From: DAOTZR01 sp034432595
Lineage (GTDB): Bacteria; Chloroflexota; Anaerolineae; B4-G1; SLSP01
Assembly: GCA_034432595.1 (NCBI GenBank)
Contig: DAOUBT010000063.1
Location: forward strand, 1-55,074
Direction: 5' to 3'
Length of the DNA stretch: 55,074 nt
Shown here: positions 7,109 to 14,557 of the stretch, piece by piece
Layout of the letters: the number at the start of each line of letters is the position of its first letter
Position numbering within the stretch: position 1 is the first letter of the stretch
Program-made: the position numbers and the translations under genes
Notes under the pieces: generated by a model
What the model saw: the letters and a program-made list of their open reading frames with translations, nothing else
Told to the model about the DNA's origin: nothing
The model's database searches: none

Positions 7109-9643
7109 ATGAAAATTCCTTTATCCTGGCTTAAAGAGTATGTGGATATAGCGGACATTCCGGTAAAGGACCTGGCCGAACGCCTGACCCTGGCCGGGCT
7201 GGAAGTCGAAGGCATCGAGGTCATCGGCTACCCTGGCGCGGAGCTACCCTGGGATCCGCAGCTCATCATCACCGCCGAGGTGGTCGCCGTGCGCCCGCAT
7301 CCCGACGCGGACCGGCTGGTGCTGGCCGAGGTGAACTACGGCGGGCCGGAGCATGAGATCGTGGTGACCGGCGCGCCGAGCCTGTACGAGCGCAAGGGGC
7401 AGACGGGCCTGAGCCTCAAGGTGGCCTTCGCCTGGGAAGGGGCCATGCTCTACGACGGGCATGTGGAAGGCTGGGTACAGCGCAAGCTCAAGGCGGGCAA
7501 AATCCGCGGCGTGCCTTCGCGCGCCATGGTCTGCTCGGAAAAGGAACTCGGCCTGGCCGACGAGCAGACGGACATCATCTACCTGCCCGATGAGACGCCG
7601 GTGGGCCTGCCGCTGGTAGACGTGTTGGGCGATTATGTGCTCAGTTTCGACATCAAGGGGCCGTTTGGTCATCTGCAATCCGTGTACGGGGTGGCACGCG
7701 AGGTGGCGGCGCTCTTCAAGCGCCCGCTGCGCCGCGACCCGGTTGAGGCTTTCACACGCCTGGGTTTGCGTCGCGTCGAGCAACCTGATTTCGTGGAACT
7801 GGCTATTGCCGACCCCGATTTGTGCCCGCGCTACACGGCGACGCTCATCCGCAACGTGCGCATCGCGCCCTCGCCTCTGTGGATGCAGATGCGCCTGCGC
7901 CGCGCCGGTATGCGCCCCATCAACAACGTGGTGGACATCACCAACTACGTGATGCTGGAGCTGGGCGAGCCGCTGCACGCTTTTGATTACCGTGATTTGC
8001 GTCCGCGCTCAGGCGGCAGCAAGCCCGTCATCGAAGTGCGCCGCGCACGTCCGGGTGAGACGATGGCGACGCTGGACGGGGTGGAACGCACCTTCGATAG
8101 CGAGATGTGTTTGATTACGGACGGCGGCGGGCCGGTCGCCGTCGGTGGTGTGATGGGCGGCCTCAACAGTGAGGTCAAGGACGACACGAGCACCGTCCTG
8201 CTGGAGGCAGCGAGCTTCAAATTCATCAACATTCGCCGCACCAGTCAGGTTTTGAAGTTGTTCACCGAATCCGCGGCGCGTTTTGGCAAGCGCGTGGATC
8301 CGGAGCTGGCCGCCATCGCCGGCGCGCGCGCGGCGGAGCTGATGGCGCAGCTCGCCGGTGGCGAGGTGCTGCCGGAGATGGGCGACCTTTATCCGGGCCG
8401 TCCCGAAACGGTGGTGCTGGATTATAGCCCGGCCCTGGCGGACCGCATCCTGGGTGTGAGTATCCCGCCCGCCGAACAACGCCGCATTCTGGAGGCGCTG
8501 GAGTTCGGCGTGGCGGAGCAAGCAAGCGGGTGGCGGGTCAGCGTGCCCTCGCATCGGCAGGATGTGCGCCTGCCGGTGGACCTGGTGGAAGAGGTGGCGC
8601 GCATCCACGGCTACGATCAGCTCCCCCTCACGTTGATTGACGAGCCGCTGCCGCCGCTGCGCACCAATGTCGCACTCACGGGCGAAGAGCGCCTGCGTGA
8701 CCGTCTGGTGCGCCTGGGGCTGGATGAGGTCATTTCGTATTCGCTGGTAGATCCGCAGGATGAAGTGCGCCTGGCCGCGGATGGGCGCACCCTGGCATTG
8801 CCAGGCACGCCGCTGCGCCTGCGCAATCCGCTGGCCCCAGAACGTTCGCAGATGCGCCGCACGATCTTGCCGGGGCTGTTGCGCACGGCCTGGTCGAACC
8901 TGCGCCATACGGAACGCATCGCTATCTTTGAAATTGGACGCATCTATTACCGCGAGGGCGCGCCGCAGGTCGAGGCCGGGGTGACGGGCGTCGCTGAACC
9001 GCGACGGGTGGCGCTGCTCCTCACCGGCCCGCGAGAAGGCGCGTGGTGGAGCGCAAGTGACCGCGCCACGCTGGACTACTTCGATCTAAAAGGGATTGTG
9101 GATACGCTGTTGCGCGAGTTGAGCCTGGAAGCAAAGGTGCGCTGGACGCGCAGTACGCATCCGGCGTTCCATCCGGGACGCAGCGCCGAGGTGTACGCGG
9201 GTGAGCTGTGCCTGGGCACGCTGGGCGAGCTGCATCCGCAGGTGCGCGCGGCTTTCGATTTGCCGGAGCAGCCGGTCGTGGCGCTGGAGTGGGATCTGGA
9301 GGCGCTGCTCAGCGCGGCAGGCGAGGCGGAAAGCAGCAAAAAGGTGCGGATGCTCTCACCGTATCCCCCCATCCACGAGGACCTGGCGCTGGTGGTGGAT
9401 GAGGCGACGCCGGCGCTGGATGTGCAGCGCGCGATCCTGGAAGGCGGCTACCCGTTGGTGACGGAGGCGCTGCTGTTCGATGTTTACCGCGGCGAGCAGG
9501 TGGGCGCGGGCAAGAAGAGCCTGGCCTTCGCGCTCACGTATCAGGCCCCGGATAAGGCGCTGGACGAGAAGGATGTGGAACGCTTGCGCAAACGCATCCT
9601 CAAGGCGGTCGAACAGCGCGTCGGGGCGACGCTGCGCGGGTAG
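7109..9643 (+). CDS. pheT: Phenylalanyl-tRNA synthetase beta subunit
   Basis: This 844-aa protein has the full domain set of a bacterial PheT. It begins with MKIPLSWLKEYV, followed by an EMAP-II-like tRNA-binding OB domain (about 45-160), the B3/B4 editing region with RPINNVVDITNYVMLE, a B5 domain, the catalytic-like domain (PLAPERSQMRRTILPGLL) and a C-terminal anticodon-binding FDX-ACB domain (about 750-844, with YPPIHEDLALVV). It hydrolyses Tyr-tRNA-Phe and binds the tRNA anticodon. It lies 11 bp after pheS and only 2 bp before the next gene, so all three are probably co-transcribed under T-box control. Confidence 0.96.
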   Translation: MKIPLSWLKEYVDIADIPVKDLAERLTLAGLEVEGIEVIGYPGAELPWDPQLIITAEVVAVRPHPDADRLVLAEVNYGGPEHEIVVTGAPSLYERKGQTGLSLKVAFAWEGAMLYDGHVEGWVQRKLKAGKIRGVPSRAMVCSEKELGLADEQTDIIYLPDETPVGLPLVDVLGDYVLSFDIKGPFGHLQSVYGVAREVAALFKRPLRRDPVEAFTRLGLRRVEQPDFVELAIADPDLCPRYTATLIRNVRIAPSPLWMQMRLRRAGMRPINNVVDITNYVMLELGEPLHAFDYRDLRPRSGGSKPVIEVRRARPGETMATLDGVERTFDSEMCLITDGGGPVAVGGVMGGLNSEVKDDTSTVLLEAASFKFINIRRTSQVLKLFTESAARFGKRVDPELAAIAGARAAELMAQLAGGEVLPEMGDLYPGRPETVVLDYSPALADRILGVSIPPAEQRRILEALEFGVAEQASGWRVSVPSHRQDVRLPVDLVEEVARIHGYDQLPLTLIDEPLPPLRTNVALTGEERLRDRLVRLGLDEVISYSLVDPQDEVRLAADGRTLALPGTPLRLRNPLAPERSQMRRTILPGLLRTAWSNLRHTERIAIFEIGRIYYREGAPQVEAGVTGVAEPRRVALLLTGPREGAWWSASDRATLDYFDLKGIVDTLLRELSLEAKVRWTRSTHPAFHPGRSAEVYAGELCLGTLGELHPQVRAAFDLPEQPVVALEWDLEALLSAAGEAESSKKVRMLSPYPPIHEDLALVVDEATPALDVQRAILEGGYPLVTEALLFDVYRGEQVGAGKKSLAFALTYQAPDKALDEKDVERLRKRILKAVEQRVGATLRG

Positions 9644-9645
9644 GC

Positions 9646-10413
9646 ATGGGACGCCTGGGATATTACGCGCGTTCGCTAGGGCGACTGGCGCTGGGGTTTC
9701 GCGCTCCCTGGAAAGTGGCGGGGCTGTTCATCGCCCCGCCTTCTCATGGAGCGACGCGCACCGTGACCTTGCGGAATGGGTTGCGCTTTGCGGTGCGCGG
9801 CGCAATGGATGTGTGGATTCTCAAGGAGACGTTTCTCGATGCTTTTTACCTGCGCTACGGCGGCGTGCCCGAAGCCGGCGCCACGGTGATTGACATCGGC
9901 GCGGGCATCGGGGATTACAGCGTGCAGATAGGCAGTTTGCAACCGACGGCGCGCGTCTATGCGTGTGAGCCGTATCCGCCTTCTTATGCGTTGCTGGAAC
10001 GGAATGTACGCCTGAACGGCGTGAGCAATGTCGTCCCTTTGCCGTGGGCCGTAGCCGGCACGGATGGCATCGCACGATTGGATTTGAGCGTGGGCGAGCC
10101 GCTGCAAATGGGCCTTTCACCCGACGGGAAGTTGAACGTGGAAGCGGTAAGCCTGCAGACGTTGCTGAATCGCCTGAATTTATCGCACTGCGATTTGCTC
10201 AAGCTGGATTGCGAGGGCGGGGAGTACGCGATTTTGATGCAGGCGACACTGGAAACGTTGCGCTGCGTGCGGCGCATGGTGCTTGAGGTGCACGACGGAC
10301 CGCAGGGGACGCGCGAGGAGCTGGCGCATTATTTGCGCTGGCAGGGTTTCACGGTGGAGTTGTGGCCCAATCCGGTGCATCGGCATCTGGCTTACATGGG
10401 GGCGTGGCGGTAA
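9646..10413 (+). CDS. FkbM-family SAM-dependent methyltransferase
   Basis: This 255-aa protein has the S-adenosylmethionine-binding motif VIDIGAGIGDYSVQ near residues 80-93, an acidic second motif ACEPYPPSYALLERN, and the FkbM-family signature LLKLDCEGGEYAIL near 184-197. Family members methylate hydroxyl groups of sugars, lipids or secondary metabolites; the substrate here is unknown. It starts 2 bp after the pheT stop, so it is likely translated from the pheST message, an unexpected partner for a tRNA synthetase. A tandem repeat and a gene on the opposite strand follow. Confidence 0.85.
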   Translation: MGRLGYYARSLGRLALGFRAPWKVAGLFIAPPSHGATRTVTLRNGLRFAVRGAMDVWILKETFLDAFYLRYGGVPEAGATVIDIGAGIGDYSVQIGSLQPTARVYACEPYPPSYALLERNVRLNGVSNVVPLPWAVAGTDGIARLDLSVGEPLQMGLSPDGKLNVEAVSLQTLLNRLNLSHCDLLKLDCEGGEYAILMQATLETLRCVRRMVLEVHDGPQGTREELAHYLRWQGFTVELWPNPVHRHLAYMGAWR

Positions 10414-10469
10414 GCTGACCGGCTTTTGGTTAGCGAAAAGGCGACGGCCATGTTGGCTGTAAGACCATT

Positions 10470-10500
10470 GGGTGGGCGACGGCAATGCCATCGCCCACCC
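10470..10500. terminator. Strong hairpin, possible terminator between the two gene blocks
   Basis: GGGTGGGCGACGGC (10470-10483) pairs with GCCATCGCCCACCC (10487-10500): ten pairs, one C-A mismatch and three more pairs around an AAT loop. It lies 57 bp after the methyltransferase stop and is followed by TTTAGG on the plus strand, a weak T-run. It could stop either of the converging transcripts, but the poor T-tract leaves this uncertain. Confidence 0.35.
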
Positions 10501-10631
10501 TTTAGGGGCAATGTCTTCACCCACCCCTTTATGGGCAAAGCCTTCGCCCCTCTTTAGGGGCAATGCCTTCGCCCACCCTTCAGCGACGATGCCATCGCCC
10601 ACCCCTTTAGGGGCAATGCCTTCGCCCACCC
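10470..10631. repeat. Tandem array of a 26-27 bp repeat between convergent genes
   Basis: About six imperfect copies of CAATGCCTTCGCCCACCC plus TTTAGGGG run from about 10483 to 10631, preceded by a half copy that forms a strong inverted repeat with copy 1. Copies differ at a few positions (for example CAATGTCTTCACCC, CAAAGCCTTCGCCC, CGATGCCATCGCCC). Each junction contains CCCCTTTAGGGG or a relative, a small palindrome, so the array can form a chain of hairpins in either strand. The period of 26-27 bp is not a clean multiple of three and there is no spacer structure like that of CRISPR. Confidence 0.8.
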
Positions 10632-10660
10632 GGCTATGGTTTGCCCGGCGCTAAGCAGGC

Positions 10661-13600
10661 TCAAGCCTGTTCCATGGTTTGCGCTTCTGAGCCGCCGTTG
10701 TTGGGCTTCGGGCGCTGCGCGAGACGGTCGAGCGCATCCGCCACGTCCCACAAGAGTTGCTCCTGCGAGAAAAGACCTTTCTGCAACAGCGCTTGCACAC
10801 GATAACTCAGCTCTTCCCGCTCCTGCGGCGTGAGTTCCTTGGCGGTGACGACGATGATGGGGATGTCGCGCGTCTTCTCATCGGCCTTGAGGGCTTCTAA
10901 CACGGCAAAGCCGTCCACTTCGGGCATCATCAAATCAAGCAGGATGAGCGCTGGCGGGGATTCCATAATCATCTTCAGCGCTTCCGCGCCACCGGAGGCC
11001 TGCGCGACCTGGTAATGGGCGTCGCTCAGGATGCGGGCGAGCAGGCGGCGATCTTCTTCCGTATCATCCACAATCAAGACCGGCGCGCCGGCGGGCGCTT
11101 CAAGGCGCGCTAACGCTTCCAGCAAATCCTGTTCCATGATGGGCTTGACCAGATAATCGCTCACGCCCATGCTCAGGCCCTTGCCAACCTCATTCACAAT
11201 GGAGCAGACGATGATGGGAATGTTGCGCGTCTCCGGATCGGATTTGAGGTCCTGAATGATTTGCCAGCCGTCGCGGTTGGGCATGAGGATGTCGAGGGTA
11301 ATGGCATAAGGGCGCAGGCGTTTGGCCTCGTTCACCACGTATTCGGGATGGGAGATGCCTACCACGTTGTAGCCGCGCCGTTCAAGGTAGCGCCGGAAGA
11401 GCTGAATCACGCCCGGATCATCATCCACGGTGAGCACCACGCGCCGCACGCCGGGCGACTCCTCCTGTCGCTCGCGTTCTTCACGCTCGGCCTGTGTCTT
11501 TTCCTGTTGCTCCTTTGAAGGCCCCTTAATCGGCAGGGAGACGTAGAAAGTGCTGCCCTGTCCCACCACGCTTTCCAGCCAGATGTCGCCACCGTGCATG
11601 CGCACAAACTCGCGGCTGATGGGCAGACCCAGGCCCGTACCGCCATAACGCCGCGTGGATGAAGAGTCCACCTGCGTGAATTTTTCGAATACCTTATCCC
11701 ACGATTCGCGCGGGATGCCGATGCCCGTATCCTCCACACTGATGATAACGCGTTCCTCGTCGTGCCGCACGCGCAGGCGGATGTAACCGTGATCGGTGAA
11801 TTTGGCAGCGTTGGACATAAGGTTGAGCAGCACCTGACGGATGCGTTGCGCGTCGGCGATGATGGTGGGTAAATCCTCCGGCACATCCTGCAGCAGCTCC
11901 ACCGGCTTGTCTTTGACGAGGGCCACTGAGGCGGACATGACGGTGCGAATGACGTCCTTAAGGTTGCACGGCTCGAAGCTAAGCTCCATCTTGCCCGCTT
12001 CAATCTTGGAGAGGTCGAGGATGCTGTTGATGAGGCCGAGCAAGTGCTGTCCGCTATCGTAAATCGCCTGCAGGTCGGTTTGCTGCATTTCGGTAAGCGG
12101 ACCATCAATTCCCTTGAGGATAACGCGCGAGAAGCCAATAATGGAGTTCAAAGGCGTGCGCAACTCGTGCGACATGTTGGCCAGGAATTCGGTCTTGAGA
12201 CGGTCCACTTCCTTGAGGCGTTCCGCCGTTTCCTGCGCTTCCTCGTAAAGGCGGGCGTTTTCCAGCGCAACGCCAACATTGACCATGGCGACGCGCAAGA
12301 AAGTGCGCATGTCCTCGTCAATGCGACGCTGATCGGTGCGGCGCCCCAACACAATCGCACCGCGCACCTGATCGCGCGCCACCACCGGCAGGATGAAAAT
12401 CTCCGCCACATTCCATGCGTTGAGGAGTTTAACCAGCGCCGGATGTTTGAGGGCGCGTCGCACGTCCTGCGTCAGGAGCGGTTCCTGCGTATCCACGGCC
12501 CAGGCCAGACCCGGCCAATCGGCAATCGGCGCGCGCAACTCCGAAAGGCTCTCATCAGCGCTGCCATCGCTACGATAGACGCCGCCCAAAATCAGCTCCT
12601 CGTCATCCCGTCGGAAAGCCAGGGTGACCAGTTGCAGGCGCTGCGCCAGGAGCTGACTGACATCGCGGAAGAGGGTGGGCGTATCCAGCGAGCGCGAAGC
12701 AGTCTGCAAGACCTCGTTGAGCAGAGCGCGGCGCTCCGCTTCCGAACGGGTCGCATCCAACAAGGTCATGTTATCCAGCGAAACCGAAGCGCTCTGCACT
12801 AAAGACTGGTAAAACTGCAATTCTTCTTGCGAAAACTCGTGTGGTTGCGCAGTATAGATGAGGACCGTGCCATAGTGGCGCTCGCGCTGCATCAAGGGCA
12901 GTGCCGCCATGCCGCGCACGCGCATCATCTCGTAAACCTTGCGGGCTTCCGGCGTCAGGCGCGGATCATGCATGACATCGGAGGAGACAAAGCGTCCCTC
13001 GCGCTTCAAAATATCGAAGAGGCTGCCAAACGGCGCCAAATCAAACACGTTATATTGCAGGGGCGCCGTGCGCACCCGGCGTTCCCAGCGCGCCAGGATG
13101 CGCAGTTCGGTGGGGTTTTCCTGCGGATGGAGCAGGCCGGCCACCACGCGCGTCGGTTCGGGGCGCGTCGCCACCCCTTCCACCGCCACCTGTAACAGCT
13201 CCTGCACCGTGCGCGCCTGCGCCATGCGTTGACCCAAATCGTACAGCAGGCGCGTCTGCGCCAGAGATTGCTGCGACTGCTCGAAGAAGAGGCGGTTTTC
13301 CAACGCCAGCGCCATCTGCTCGCTCACCGCGCCGACCAGCGCCAGGTCTTCCTCTGACCACTCGCGCGCCTGCTCCGGGTCGGCAAAGCTGAAGAGGCCC
13401 ATCAGTTGCTCGCGCATCCGCACCGGCGCCACCAGGGCCGAACCTTCGGCGTGCGGAAGCACGGCGGGTTGCCCCTGCAAGACCGGTTCCGGCACATCCT
13501 GCAGCACCGGTTGCTCCAGCGGCGCCAGCTCCGTCAAGTCGTAGCGGTAGCCCAGCAGGGCGCTGCGCATCTCAAAAGCGGCCCAGGCATCACCCACCGT

Positions 13601-14545
13601 TCGGCGCTGAATGTCCTGCAACTGCTGCAAGTTAGCCTGCGCTTCGGCATACAACTGCGCGTTGTTGATGGCGTTGGCTAACTGATCGGCGACCGTCTGC
13701 AAGACAGTGATGTCTTCCTGCGAGAAAGCCTGCGGAGCGCTGCTTTGAATCGTCAGAGCACCGATCACTTTTCCACGGGCGATCAAGGGCATGGCGATTT
13801 CGGAACGGGTCAACGGCAGGTAGGGGTTATCAAAGCGCACCGCTTCATCCCCTACATCAAAACTGATGCGCGGCTCGCCATGCAAGATAGACCAGCCAAT
13901 CATCGAGGTTTCGCCCACGGGCAGCTTGTGCCCGGCCTCCAACATCTTGCGTCCGGCCTCACCCGTGCCGGCACGCAGCACCGCGTATCGTCCGGCATCA
14001 TCAAGCAGGAACAGGCCCACGTAGTAGTAATCAAAGCCGGAGCGGATCAGTTCAACCGAGGTATCCAGTAATTCCTTCAGGTCCAGGATGGATGTGGTAG
14101 CTCGCGAGACGTCCGCCGCCACGCGCAAACGCCCGGCGTAGCGTCCGGCACGCTCCTCCAGGCGTTGGAGATGCGCCGCCTCGTAAGCCTGCACAAAGCT
14201 GCGCGTCCAGGCTTCATAATAGGCATCGGTGGCGGACAGGAGTTCCGCCAGCGCCGCATCGCGGCAGGTTTCGCGCACAAAACGCCGCAAGGTTTGTCCC
14301 AAAGCCAGAGCTACCGGCATAGCCGAAGCCCGCTCGGACCAGAACATGCCCCGTGCGGCTGCCAGCTCCGTCGTGGGTTGATGCAGGAAGGCCATCCAGG
14401 CTTCCCACTCAACCGCGGCCTGTTGCGCCGCTTCGGCCTCATCCTGCACGGCGGGACGCAGCGCCGCCTGCAAAGCGGGCAACAGCTCGGCGCGCCGCGC
14501 TTCCAATTGCGCGATCAGCTCGGACATCAAGGTATGCTCGGCCAT
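10661..14545 (-). CDS. Soluble hybrid histidine kinase: four GAF domains, HisKA, HATPase, two receivers
   Basis: This 1294-aa protein is one of two kinases in the sensor operon and its last gene. It has no membrane segment. Order: an all-helical N-terminus (about 1-140, reminiscent of RsbR-type heads, unsure); GAF1 (155-300, GTGEAG subtype); the W...YRY linker (about 321); a short GAF2 (330-420); GAF3 (430-600); GAF4 (605-770); HisKA with phospho-acceptor His793 (MSHELRTP); HATPase (890-1005, with NAAKF, DTGIGIP, GTGLGL); receiver 1 with Asp1085 (LDILMPNRDG) and receiver 2 with Asp1204 (LDLMMPEVDG). It starts 12 bp after the preceding gene. GAF4 begins with the same helical motif at which most sister proteins end, so it shows what a complete version looks like. 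Confidence 0.93.
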   Translation of the reverse strand: MAEHTLMSELIAQLEARRAELLPALQAALRPAVQDEAEAAQQAAVEWEAWMAFLHQPTTELAAARGMFWSERASAMPVALALGQTLRRFVRETCRDAALAELLSATDAYYEAWTRSFVQAYEAAHLQRLEERAGRYAGRLRVAADVSRATTSILDLKELLDTSVELIRSGFDYYYVGLFLLDDAGRYAVLRAGTGEAGRKMLEAGHKLPVGETSMIGWSILHGEPRISFDVGDEAVRFDNPYLPLTRSEIAMPLIARGKVIGALTIQSSAPQAFSQEDITVLQTVADQLANAINNAQLYAEAQANLQQLQDIQRRTVGDAWAAFEMRSALLGYRYDLTELAPLEQPVLQDVPEPVLQGQPAVLPHAEGSALVAPVRMREQLMGLFSFADPEQAREWSEEDLALVGAVSEQMALALENRLFFEQSQQSLAQTRLLYDLGQRMAQARTVQELLQVAVEGVATRPEPTRVVAGLLHPQENPTELRILARWERRVRTAPLQYNVFDLAPFGSLFDILKREGRFVSSDVMHDPRLTPEARKVYEMMRVRGMAALPLMQRERHYGTVLIYTAQPHEFSQEELQFYQSLVQSASVSLDNMTLLDATRSEAERRALLNEVLQTASRSLDTPTLFRDVSQLLAQRLQLVTLAFRRDDEELILGGVYRSDGSADESLSELRAPIADWPGLAWAVDTQEPLLTQDVRRALKHPALVKLLNAWNVAEIFILPVVARDQVRGAIVLGRRTDQRRIDEDMRTFLRVAMVNVGVALENARLYEEAQETAERLKEVDRLKTEFLANMSHELRTPLNSIIGFSRVILKGIDGPLTEMQQTDLQAIYDSGQHLLGLINSILDLSKIEAGKMELSFEPCNLKDVIRTVMSASVALVKDKPVELLQDVPEDLPTIIADAQRIRQVLLNLMSNAAKFTDHGYIRLRVRHDEERVIISVEDTGIGIPRESWDKVFEKFTQVDSSSTRRYGGTGLGLPISREFVRMHGGDIWLESVVGQGSTFYVSLPIKGPSKEQQEKTQAEREERERQEESPGVRRVVLTVDDDPGVIQLFRRYLERRGYNVVGISHPEYVVNEAKRLRPYAITLDILMPNRDGWQIIQDLKSDPETRNIPIIVCSIVNEVGKGLSMGVSDYLVKPIMEQDLLEALARLEAPAGAPVLIVDDTEEDRRLLARILSDAHYQVAQASGGAEALKMIMESPPALILLDLMMPEVDGFAVLEALKADEKTRDIPIIVVTAKELTPQEREELSYRVQALLQKGLFSQEQLLWDVADALDRLAQRPKPNNGGSEAQTMEQA

Positions 14546-14557
14546 GCTTCACGCTCC

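Noticed and set aside
10470..10631. Possible CRISPR array
   Set aside because: Repeats are directly adjacent with no unique spacers of constant length, they are imperfect, and no cas gene is in the window.
10472..10654. 60-codon frame with repeated GAMPSPTPL-like peptide
   Set aside because: It is a by-product of the tandem DNA repeat; copies of different length shift frame, and there is no ribosome site. The opposite strand gives similar repetitive frames.
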